Shown piece after piece: positions 1-5,030 of a stretch of DNA of 5,030 nt. The number at the start of each line of letters is the position of its first letter. The stretch's first letter is position 1. Below the pieces are notes generated by a model. It worked only from the letters and a program-made list of their open reading frames with translations. It was not told the DNA's origin and ran no database searches. The position numbers and the translations under genes were made by a program. Source of the DNA: Anaerolineae bacterium (GTDB lineage Bacteria; Chloroflexota; Anaerolineae; Aggregatilineales; UBA3940); contig JADZAD010000052.1 in assembly GCA_020852775.1 (NCBI GenBank), positions 1 to 5,030 of the forward strand. The letters run 5' to 3'.

Positions 1-346
1 CGCCTATTTTGAGTGCATGCATGAGCTCAAGCTGATTGTTGACCTGATGTACCGCGGCGGTATTAACTATATGCGCTACTCCGTCAGCGATACCGCCGAG
101 CACGGTGACTATGTCTCAGGCCCGCGTATCATCAGCGAAGAAGTGCAGGGTGAAATGCAGAAGGTGCTCAACGAGATTCAGGACGGCACCTTTGCCCGCA
201 GGTGGATCGAAGAGAACGAGAAGGGCCGCCCGGTCTTTAATGAGACACGCCGCCGTGAGCAGGACCACATGATCGAGGAAGTTGGCGCCCGCCTGCGCGC
301 GATGATGCCGTTCGTAAATCCGATTGAGATCAAGCCCGGCGAGTAG
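1..346 (+). CDS. ilvC: Ketol-acid reductoisomerase, C-terminal part (5' end outside window)
   Basis: This is the last 114 residues of ketol-acid (acetohydroxy acid) reductoisomerase, read in the frame whose first whole codon starts at base 2 and ending at TAG 344-346. The enzyme uses NADPH and Mg2+ to isomerise and reduce 2-acetolactate or 2-aceto-2-hydroxybutyrate in the cytosol, serving valine, leucine and isoleucine synthesis. Seen: AYFECMHELKLIVDLMYRGG followed by NYMRYSVSDTAEHGDY, the signature of the C-terminal knotted domain. By family knowledge, the two Glu residues of FECMHE (codons 11-13 and 23-25) are the Mg2+/active-site pair, and the second Ser of YSVSD (codon 86-88) is the conserved substrate-binding Ser; all three are present at the expected spacing. 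The short tail after the single knotted domain suggests the short class I form (usually about 330-340 residues). The N-terminal NADPH domain lies upstream of the window. The gene precedes leuA by 48 bases and is probably co-transcribed with it. Confidence 0.97.
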   Translation, partial: AYFECMHELKLIVDLMYRGGINYMRYSVSDTAEHGDYVSGPRIISEEVQGEMQKVLNEIQDGTFARRWIEENEKGRPVFNETRRREQDHMIEEVGARLRAMMPFVNPIEIKPGE

Positions 347-359
347 CCCGGAGCCGGGC
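346..359 (+). other. Small G+C hairpin in the ilvC-leuA spacer
   Basis: The sequence GCCCG-GAGC-CGGGC starts at the last base of the ilvC stop codon and can fold into a 5-bp stem with a 4-base loop. No T run follows, so it is not a convincing intrinsic terminator. An alternative stem, GCCCGGC at 334-340 with GCCGGGC at 353-359, uses the same right arm and would exclude this one. It may only stabilise or mark the mRNA between ilvC and leuA; its function is not known. Confidence 0.4.
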
Positions 360-376
360 AGCTTCGTAGGACGCCG

Positions 377-387
377 AGGAGGAGAGG
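377..387 (+). promoter_or_regulatory. Ribosome binding site of leuA
   Basis: AGGAGGAGAGG is a long purine stretch matching the anti-Shine-Dalgarno sequence. The GGAG at 381-384 and GGAGAGG at 381-387 lie 7-10 bases before the ATG at 395. It fixes the leuA start, since no other in-frame start with a comparable site is near. Confidence 0.85.
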
Positions 388-394
388 CGATCTG

Positions 395-2050
395 ATGGCA
401 GATCAATGGCATGACCCCAACTATGTACGTGTATTCGATACCACCCTGCGCGACGGCGAGCAGTCGCCTGGCGCAACCCTTACCTCCGCAGAGAAGCTCG
501 AAGTTGCCCGTGCCCTGACCCGGCTTGGCGTGGATATCATGGAGGCGGGCTTCCCGGCCGCCTCTCCGGATGACTTCGAGGCTGTCAAGCGTATCGCGGA
601 GGAAGTCGGGCACATTCCCGGCCCGCATGGGCGTCCGCCGGTGATCTGCGGGCTGGCGCGTGCCACACCGCACGACATCGACGCCTCGTGGAACGCGATC
701 AAGGGGGCTGCCCACCCGCGTATTCATACGTTCCTGGCGACCTCCGAGATTCACATGAAGTACAAGCTCAAGATGGACCCGGAGCAGGTCGTTGAGCGTG
801 TGATCGAGATGGTCTCGTATGCGCGTAGCCTGTGCGGTGACATCGAGTTCAGCCCGGAAGACGCAGGCCGCAGCGACCCGGAGTTCCTGTACGTGGTGCT
901 GGCGGAGGCGATCAAGGCCGGGGCGACGACGCTGAACATCCCCGACACGGTTGGCTACACTACCCCGGATGAGTTCGGGGCACTGATTGCCGGGATCGGG
1001 AGGCATACCCCCGGCATCGCGGACTGCGTCATCTCCGTACATTGCCATAACGACCTCGGGCTGGCTACGGCCAATACACTGGCCGGGGTACGCTCCGGGG
1101 CGCGGCAGGTTGAGGTGACGATCAACGGGATCGGTGAGCGGGCCGGGAACACCTCTCTGGAAGAGGTAGTGATGGCATTGCACACACGCCGCCCGATGTT
1201 TGGCCTGGCTACCGGCATCGATACAACGCAGATCATGCGCGTCAGCAAGATGGTGAGCAACTACACCGGCATCGTCGTCCAGCCGAACAAGGCGATTGTC
1301 GGCGCGAACGCCTTTGCGCATGAGGCGGGAATCCACCAGGACGGCATGCTCAAGCACCAGGAAACATACGAGATCATGCAGCCGGAGATGGTCGGCGTGA
1401 CGACGCGGCTGGTGCTGGGCAAGCACTCCGGGCGGCACGCCTTCCGCAAGCGCCTGGCGGAACTCGGCTACGGCGGTCTGGCGGAGGAAGACCTGAACAA
1501 GGCCTTTGAGCGTTTCAAGCGGCTGGCTGACAAGAAGAAGGTCATCACCGATGCCGATCTCGCCGCGTTGATCGCAGACGAGATCTTCAAGCCGCAGGAG
1601 TTCTACGCGCTGGATGGCTTGCAGGTAGCCTGCGGGACGATGGGCCTGCCCACCGCTACCGTTCGCCTGCGTAAGCCGGATAAGTCGATTGAAGTAGTCG
1701 CCGCGGTCGGGACCGGCCCGGTGGATGCCGTCTACAAGGCGATCGACCTGATCGTCGCCCAGCCGGTGACACTGCTGGAGTTCGGTGTCAACGCGGTCAC
1801 CGAGGGTATCGATGCCCTCGGTGAGGTCACGGTACGTATTCACTACGAGGGAAATGACGCAGGGGTTGTCAATCCGCAATCGGAGACCTCCGTCCCTCGT
1901 ACCTTCGGTGGGCACGGCGCGGATACGGACATCATCGTCTCCAGCGCCAGGGCCTACCTCTCCGCCCTGAACAAGATGATTGCCGCCTACGGCTTTGAGG
2001 GTGGAGACGACCATACGCCAGAGGAAATGACTGAGGAGGCCGTAAACTAG
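395..2050 (+). CDS. leuA: 2-isopropylmalate synthase
   Basis: Cytosolic enzyme of the first committed step of leucine synthesis: 2-oxoisovalerate + acetyl-CoA gives 2-isopropylmalate. The 551-residue protein has the full layout of long bacterial LeuA. The catalytic TIM barrel (about residues 10-285) carries FDTTLRDGEQSPG at 14-26, including the conserved Arg19-Asp20, the pair HCHND with His216 and His218, and GIGERAGNTSLEE with Asn252. By family knowledge, Asp20, His216, His218 and Asn252 are the divalent-metal ligands. A linker region follows with AHEAGIHQDGMLK and LGKHSGRHAF, both typical of IPMS. The C-terminal LeuA dimer/regulatory domain (about 403-536) ends in GGHGADTDIIVSSARAYLSALN; in this family it binds leucine for feedback inhibition, so allosteric control is likely. 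The ATG at 395 follows a strong ribosome binding site. The stop is one base before leuC. The last residues are acidic (GGDDHTPEEMTEEAVN) and their codons contain the leuC ribosome binding site. A homocitrate or citramalate synthase role is less likely, given the SPGATLT and GERAGNTSLEEV sequences and its place before leuC. Confidence 0.96.
   Translation: MADQWHDPNYVRVFDTTLRDGEQSPGATLTSAEKLEVARALTRLGVDIMEAGFPAASPDDFEAVKRIAEEVGHIPGPHGRPPVICGLARATPHDIDASWNAIKGAAHPRIHTFLATSEIHMKYKLKMDPEQVVERVIEMVSYARSLCGDIEFSPEDAGRSDPEFLYVVLAEAIKAGATTLNIPDTVGYTTPDEFGALIAGIGRHTPGIADCVISVHCHNDLGLATANTLAGVRSGARQVEVTINGIGERAGNTSLEEVVMALHTRRPMFGLATGIDTTQIMRVSKMVSNYTGIVVQPNKAIVGANAFAHEAGIHQDGMLKHQETYEIMQPEMVGVTTRLVLGKHSGRHAFRKRLAELGYGGLAEEDLNKAFERFKRLADKKKVITDADLAALIADEIFKPQEFYALDGLQVACGTMGLPTATVRLRKPDKSIEVVAAVGTGPVDAVYKAIDLIVAQPVTLLEFGVNAVTEGIDALGEVTVRIHYEGNDAGVVNPQSETSVPRTFGGHGADTDIIVSSARAYLSALNKMIAAYGFEGGDDHTPEEMTEEAVN
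1797..1824 (+). repeat. 28-base near-perfect palindrome inside leuA
   Basis: Centred between 1810 and 1811, the arms 1797-1810 and 1811-1824 are complementary at 13 of 14 positions; the exception, T1807 against G1814, would be a G-U pair in RNA. It encodes TEGIDALGE in the LeuA regulatory domain, a conserved stretch in the family, so protein constraint may explain much of it. A role as an mRNA hairpin or protein site is unproven. Confidence 0.5.
2033..2039 (+). promoter_or_regulatory. Ribosome binding site of leuC, within the leuA coding end
   Basis: GAGGAGG lies in the codons for the C-terminal TEEA of LeuA, 12 bases before the leuC ATG at 2052. The spacing is somewhat long, but the match is strong. 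With a TAG-T-ATG junction, ribosomes ending leuA translation can restart on leuC, so the two are probably translationally coupled. Confidence 0.75.
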
Positions 2051-2051
2051 T

Positions 2052-3491
2052 ATGGCAGCAGCATTGAACAAGCCCCGTACCCTGTTCGAAAAGGTATGGG
2101 ATCAGCACGTCGTCCTGCAGGAGCCGGAATCCCCGGCGGTGCTATATATCGACCTGCATCTCGTCCACGAAGTGACCTCACCCCAGGCCTTTACCGGCCT
2201 GCGCCAGCGTGGGTTGAAAGTCCGGCGGCCTGACCGCACCGTGGCAACGATGGACCATTCCACGCCGACCACGCCGCTCAGCGTCCCGATCGCTGACGCG
2301 CTGGCTGCCGCGCAGCTTGACTTCATGAAGAAGAACGCCGAAGAGTTCGGCATCCGGCTGTACGAACGTGGCTCGGCACAGCAGGGTATCGTCCATGTAA
2401 TCGGCCCGGAACTCGGCCTGACCCAGCCCGGCATGACGATCGTGTGCGGCGACAGCCACACTTCGACGCACGGTGCGTTCGGCGCGCTGGCCTTCGGTAT
2501 CGGCACGAGCGAGGTCGAGCATGTCCTCGCCAGCCAGTGTCTGCTCCAGTACAAGCCGAAGACGATGGCAATCACCGTCTATGGCCGGCTGGGGCCGGGC
2601 GTTTCCGCGAAGGACATCATCCTCGCCGTAATCGCGAAGATCGGCGTGGGCGGTGGCACCGGCTACGTCTTTGAATACCGGGGCGAGGCGATCCGAGCGC
2701 TCTCGATGGAAGAGCGCATGACGATCTGCAACATGTCGATCGAGGGTGGTGCGCGTGCCGGGATGGTCGCGCCGGATGACAAGACCTTTGAGTACGTCGC
2801 CGGGCGCGAGTACGCGCCTAAGGGCGCGGCGTGGGATAAAGCGCTTGCTTACTGGAAGACTCTCCCGACTGACGAAGGCGCGACTTACGATGCTGAGATC
2901 GTGATCGATGCCTCCAGCCTGGAGCCGATGATCACCTATGGCACCAACCCCGGCATGGGCATCTCGATCACCAGCCCGGTGCCTGACCCGGCGCAGGTTT
3001 CTGACCCGCTGGAGAAGCTCGCGCTGGAGAAGGCGCTGGCCTATATGGACATCGAACCGGGCAAACCGCTGCTGGGCCATAAGGTCGATGTGGTCTTTCT
3101 TGGTTCGTGTACCAATTCGCGTATCTCTGACCTGCGCCTCGCGGCCAGCCTGATCAAAGGCAAGCGCGTCGCAGACAGCGTCCGGATGCTGGTCGTGCCA
3201 GGCTCGCAGCAGGTCAAGCGGCAGGCTGAGGCCGAGGGGCTGGACGTGATTTTTCGCGAGGCGGGCGCTGAATGGCGCGAAGCGGGCTGCTCGATGTGCA
3301 TTGCCATGAACGGTGACCAGCTTGAGCCGGGACAGTACGCCGTCAGTACCAGCAACCGTAACTTTGAAGGGCGGCAGGGTAAGGGCGGACGCACCTTCCT
3401 TGCCTCACCGCTGACGGCGGTCGCTGCGGCGGTCAGCGGAACAGTGACCGATGTCCGCACACTGCTGACGGAGAACATCGCCATTAACTAG
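2052..3491 (+). CDS. leuC: 3-isopropylmalate dehydratase (isopropylmalate isomerase) large subunit
   Basis: Catalytic [4Fe-4S] subunit of the LeuCD heterodimer, which converts 2-isopropylmalate to 3-isopropylmalate through dehydration and rehydration; in the citramalate route the same enzyme handles citramalate. The 479-residue length fits the bacterial LeuC family (about 465-475, aconitase superfamily). Motifs seen include TLFEKVWDQHVV at the N-terminus, YIDLHLVHEVTSPQAF, ATMDHSTPT, VCGDSHTSTHGAFGALAFG with GTSEVEHVLA, FEYRGEAI, GSCTNSRISDLR and REAGCSMCIAMN. The three Fe-S ligands expected from the family are present as Cys353 (GSCTNSR) and Cys413 and Cys416 (CSMC). The C-terminus SNRNFEGRQGKGGRTFLASP is also canonical. 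No deletion or frameshift is visible. The ATG at 2052 is one base after the leuA stop. Its partner leuD does not follow directly: a 130-base spacer with three hairpins intervenes. Homoaconitase or aconitase is less likely because of the length and the leuA/leuD context. Confidence 0.97.
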   Translation: MAAALNKPRTLFEKVWDQHVVLQEPESPAVLYIDLHLVHEVTSPQAFTGLRQRGLKVRRPDRTVATMDHSTPTTPLSVPIADALAAAQLDFMKKNAEEFGIRLYERGSAQQGIVHVIGPELGLTQPGMTIVCGDSHTSTHGAFGALAFGIGTSEVEHVLASQCLLQYKPKTMAITVYGRLGPGVSAKDIILAVIAKIGVGGGTGYVFEYRGEAIRALSMEERMTICNMSIEGGARAGMVAPDDKTFEYVAGREYAPKGAAWDKALAYWKTLPTDEGATYDAEIVIDASSLEPMITYGTNPGMGISITSPVPDPAQVSDPLEKLALEKALAYMDIEPGKPLLGHKVDVVFLGSCTNSRISDLRLAASLIKGKRVADSVRMLVVPGSQQVKRQAEAEGLDVIFREAGAEWREAGCSMCIAMNGDQLEPGQYAVSTSNRNFEGRQGKGGRTFLASPLTAVAAAVSGTVTDVRTLLTENIAIN

Positions 3492-3522
3492 GGTCGGCGG
3501 GTGCTGAACAACCTGCCGACCC
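3491..3522 (+). other. Strong hairpin directly at the leuC stop codon
   Basis: Arms 3491-3502 (GGGTCGGCGGGT) and 3511-3522 (ACCTGCCGACCC) form a 12-bp stem with one G-U pair (3499/3514) and an 8-base loop, GCTGAACA. The stem begins at the last base of the leuC stop codon. It is followed by CGAA, not a T run, so it is not itself an intrinsic terminator. Possible roles are 3'-end protection of upstream mRNA, a processing site, or part of a regulatory fold with the terminator-like hairpin two bases downstream. Confidence 0.7.
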
Positions 3523-3524
3523 CG

Positions 3525-3565
3525 AAGCCGGGCCTGCGGAGAGCCTCCGCTGCCCGGTTTTTGTT
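3525..3565 (+). terminator. Rho-independent terminator-like hairpin between leuC and leuD
   Basis: The outer stem pairs AAGCCGGGC (3525-3533) with GCCCGGTTT (3552-3560), six G-C pairs plus a G-U and two A-T pairs at the base. A small internal loop (3534-3535 against 3551) leads to an inner 6-bp stem, GCGGAG (3536-3541) with CTCCGC (3545-3550), closed by the loop AGC. The right arm runs into TTTTTGTT (3558-3565). This is the form of an intrinsic terminator. Its place inside the leu operon, between two subunits of one enzyme, suggests partial termination, attenuation, or 3'-end stabilisation rather than a true operon end; which of these holds cannot be told from the sequence. Confidence 0.75.
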
Positions 3566-3570
3566 GAACA

Positions 3571-3595
3571 GACGCATCTGCGAGGCCGATGCGTC
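3571..3595 (+). other. Hairpin upstream of the leuD ribosome binding site
   Basis: GACGCATC (3571-3578) and GATGCGTC (3588-3595) form a perfect 8-bp stem with a 9-base loop. It lies 9 bases before the AAGGAG of leuD. It leaves the ribosome binding site itself unpaired and could act as a 5' stabilising element for a processed or separately started leuD-cimA mRNA. It could equally be an operator-like inverted repeat. No evidence in the window decides this. Confidence 0.55.
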
Positions 3596-3604
3596 GATAG
3601 CGAT

Positions 3605-3610
3605 AAGGAG
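3605..3610 (+). promoter_or_regulatory. Ribosome binding site of leuD
   Basis: AAGGAG lies 11 bases before the ATG at 3622, within the purine stretch AAGGAGAGAAGAAAGA. It supports this start and shows that leuD has its own initiation site, independent of leuC translation. Confidence 0.8.
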
Positions 3611-3621
3611 AGAAGAAAGAT

Positions 3622-4239
3622 ATGGCACAATTCACGACACTGACCGCCCGCGCGATGCCGCTGCTGGTGAACGACATTGACACCGACCAAATCATCCCGG
3701 CACGCTTCCTGAAAGTGACAGACAAGAACGGGCTGGGCAAGGTGCTGTTCTGTGACTGGCGCTACCAGGAGACGATCCCCAGCGTGGATGCCGCCGAGGG
3801 GGCGACGCCGCGTGCGGATTTCGTCCTGAATACCCCGACGTATGCCGGAGCAAAGATCCTGCTCGCGGGGGATAACTTCGGCTGCGGTTCCTCGCGGGAG
3901 CATGCGCCCTGGGCGCTGACGGCTTACGGCTTCCAGGCAGTCATCTCCACTTCATTTGCCGATATCTTCCGCAATAACTCGCTCAAAAATGGGCTGCTGC
4001 CGATCGTGGTGGACGCGGAGACACATGCCACGCTGATCGATCTGCTTGAAGAAGTGCCAGACGCGGAACTGACCATCGATCTTGAATCTCAGTCGCTGAC
4101 GCTGCCGGGCGGCCAGTCGATCACCTTCCCGATCGACGCCTTCGCCCGCAACTGCCTGCTGCGTGGGGTTGATCAACTGGGCTACCTGCTCACGTTTGAG
4201 GAGCAGATCAAAGCATATGAGGAGGTACAGCATGTCTAA
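3622..4239 (+). CDS. leuD: 3-isopropylmalate dehydratase (isopropylmalate isomerase) small subunit
   Basis: Small (swivel-domain) subunit of the LeuCD isomerase; it completes the active site and helps define substrate specificity. The 205-residue length matches the longer bacterial LeuD type (about 200 residues, as in E. coli) rather than the short archaeal-like type (about 165). Motifs seen: NDIDTDQIIPARFLK at 17-31, the active-site stretch GDNFGCGSSREHAPWAL beginning at residue 83 (Ser90-Ser91-Arg92), and FADIFRNNSLKNGLLPI at 112-128. These are the core conserved blocks of the family. No damage is visible. The gene has its own ribosome binding site after a 130-base spacer containing a terminator-like hairpin. 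Its 3' end carries the ribosome binding site of cimA and overlaps that gene by 8 bases, so leuD and cimA form a translationally coupled pair. Confidence 0.96.
   Translation: MAQFTTLTARAMPLLVNDIDTDQIIPARFLKVTDKNGLGKVLFCDWRYQETIPSVDAAEGATPRADFVLNTPTYAGAKILLAGDNFGCGSSREHAPWALTAYGFQAVISTSFADIFRNNSLKNGLLPIVVDAETHATLIDLLEEVPDAELTIDLESQSLTLPGGQSITFPIDAFARNCLLRGVDQLGYLLTFEEQIKAYEEVQHV
4220..4226 (+). promoter_or_regulatory. Ribosome binding site of cimA, within the leuD coding end
   Basis: AGGAGGT is a near-ideal Shine-Dalgarno sequence lying 5 bases before the ATG at 4232 and inside the last codons of leuD (EEVQHV). It decides the cimA start and the 8-base overlap with leuD. Confidence 0.88.
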
Positions 4240-5030
4240 GCTGCTTTCCGGTGCCGATGTCGTACAGGTCTACGATACGACCCTGCGTGACGGTACCCAG
4301 CGTGAAGGTATCTCCCTCTCGATCGAGGACAAGATCAGGATCGCCCGCCGGCTTGACGATCTCGGCGTGACGTATATCGAAGGTGGCTGGCCGGGGTCGA
4401 ACCCTAAAGACGCGGAGTTCTTTGACCGGGCGAAGGATATGCAGTGGCAACATGCCTATATCGCCGCCTTCGGCTCGACCTGCCGCGTAGGCTCAGAGCC
4501 GGATGGCGATGAGAACATCAAGGCGCTGCTTGACGCGCAGACGCCGTACTGTACGGTCGTCGGCAAGACCTCGACGCTGCATGTCATCGATGTGCTGCGT
4601 ACTACGCTGGATGAAAACCTGCGTATCATCGAAATCAGCCTGGCGCATCTCGTCGCTAACGGTCGGCGTGTGATCTACGACGCTGAACATTTCTTCGATG
4701 GCTACAAGCTCGATCCGGCCTACTCAATTGAAACGCTCAGGGCAGCAATCCGCGGGGGCGCGGAACGGGTTGTGCTGTGTGATACCAACGGCGGCTCGAT
4801 GCCGTGGGAGGTCGAGGAAATCGTTCGCACGGTGCGCGAGGCGATCGGGGATCACCCCTTCGGTATGCACACGCACAACGACGGAGAGTGTGCGGTGGCG
4901 AATACGCTGGCCGGGGTACGCATGGGCGCGACCCACGTCCAGGGCACAATCAACGGGTACGGTGAGCGCTGTGGTAACGCCAACCTGTGTTCGATTGTTG
5001 CTGACCTCGAACTGAAGATGGGCAAACACG
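4232..5030 (+). CDS. cimA: (R)-citramalate synthase, N-terminal part (3' end outside window)
   Basis: The first 266 codons of an open frame that runs off the right edge; it begins MSKLLSGADVVQVYDTTLRD. The enzyme condenses pyruvate with acetyl-CoA to (R)-citramalate, the first step of the threonine-independent isoleucine route. Seen: an HMG-CoA lyase-like/IPMS-type TIM barrel with YDTTLRDGTQREGIS at 14-28 (conserved Arg19-Asp20), YIEGGWPGSNPKD near 48-60, IYDAEHFFDGYK, VVLCDTNGG, HTHND with His213 and His215, and GTINGYGERCGNANLCS with Asn249. By family knowledge, Asp20, His213, His215 and Asn249 are the metal ligands. EGGWPGSNPKD, DAEHFFDGYK and NGYGERCGNANLCS separate the Geobacter-type CimA from true LeuA. 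Full members are usually about 520-540 residues, so roughly half is missing, including the C-terminal regulatory domain. It overlaps leuD by 8 bases. Another 2-isopropylmalate synthase or homocitrate synthase is a less likely reading. Confidence 0.92.
   Translation, partial: MSKLLSGADVVQVYDTTLRDGTQREGISLSIEDKIRIARRLDDLGVTYIEGGWPGSNPKDAEFFDRAKDMQWQHAYIAAFGSTCRVGSEPDGDENIKALLDAQTPYCTVVGKTSTLHVIDVLRTTLDENLRIIEISLAHLVANGRRVIYDAEHFFDGYKLDPAYSIETLRAAIRGGAERVVLCDTNGGSMPWEVEEIVRTVREAIGDHPFGMHTHNDGECAVANTLAGVRMGATHVQGTINGYGERCGNANLCSIVADLELKMGKH

Noticed and set aside
116..2071. Very long open frame (651 codons) on the minus strand, antisense to leuA
   Set aside because: It covers ilvC and leuA, whose identities are certain. 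Its translation is rich in Arg, Asp, His and Leu without any recognisable domain, as expected for a reverse-frame shadow of a G+C-rich gene.
2803..2818. Short hairpin GGCGCG-AGTA-CGCGCC inside leuC
   Set aside because: Only 6 bp, in a G+C-rich coding region with many such chance stems; no T run or other context.
2178..3080. 300-codon open frame on the minus strand, antisense to leuC
   Set aside because: Same shadow effect; no domain, no ribosome binding site that I can support, and fully inside leuC.
3501..3570. Possible leader peptide with several Leu codons (GTG start, then CTG AAC AAC CTG, later TTG TTG) before leuD, suggesting leucine attenuation
   Set aside because: The frame has no ribosome binding site, stays open into leuD instead of stopping near the hairpin, and the Leu codons are not tightly clustered. 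The leucine-rich reading is likely chance.
3561..3606. Possible promoter for leuD (TTGAAC at 3564-3569 as a -35)
   Set aside because: No acceptable -10 box lies 16-18 bases downstream (the bases there read CGATGC); the GATA-like bases near 3601 are too far away.
3492..3621. T-box riboswitch or other known riboswitch in the spacer
   Set aside because: No T-box AGGGTGG-like consensus or other recognisable riboswitch core is visible; only plain hairpins.
3405..3903. Minus-strand open frames spanning the leuC-leuD spacer
   Set aside because: They overlap the conserved 3' end of leuC and 5' end of leuD, show no family motifs, and cross the hairpin region; best read as chance frames.

Overview
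The window is a compact, single-strand piece of a bacterial branched-chain amino acid operon, all genes on the + strand. The order is: the 3' end of ilvC (ketol-acid reductoisomerase), leuA (2-isopropylmalate synthase), leuC and leuD (large and small subunits of isopropylmalate isomerase), and the 5' part of cimA, an (R)-citramalate synthase running off the right edge. The DNA is moderately to highly G+C rich, with strong purine-rich Shine-Dalgarno sites. The family types (class I-like KARI tail, long LeuA with a C-terminal regulatory domain, bacterial LeuC/LeuD pair, Geobacter-type CimA) and the ilvC-leuA-leuC-leuD-cimA order suit a free-living, autotroph-like or prototrophic bacterium. Chloroflexota is my best guess, but that rests on the general look of the proteins and not on any search.

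Layout: ilvC tail to 346; a 48-base spacer with a small G+C hairpin and the leuA ribosome binding site; leuA 395-2050; leuC from 2052, one base after the leuA stop; a 130-base spacer 3492-3621 holding three consecutive hairpins, the middle one with the form of an intrinsic terminator; leuD 3622-4239; cimA from 4232, overlapping leuD by 8 bases. There are no RNA genes, mobile elements, CRISPR arrays or other foreign-looking DNA that I can support.

How the genes work together: IlvC makes the dihydroxy acids leading to valine/leucine and to isoleucine. LeuA commits 2-oxoisovalerate to leucine and LeuCD isomerises 2-isopropylmalate. CimA condenses pyruvate with acetyl-CoA to citramalate, which the same LeuCD (and LeuB, not seen here) can convert toward 2-oxobutyrate, giving isoleucine without threonine. 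The operon therefore appears to couple leucine synthesis with a threonine-independent isoleucine route.

The genes are ordinary and well known; I see no undescribed system. The part most worth a second look is the leuC-leuD spacer: two subunits of one enzyme are separated by a terminator-like hairpin flanked by two more hairpins, while the junctions on either side (leuA/leuC and leuD/cimA) are tightly coupled.
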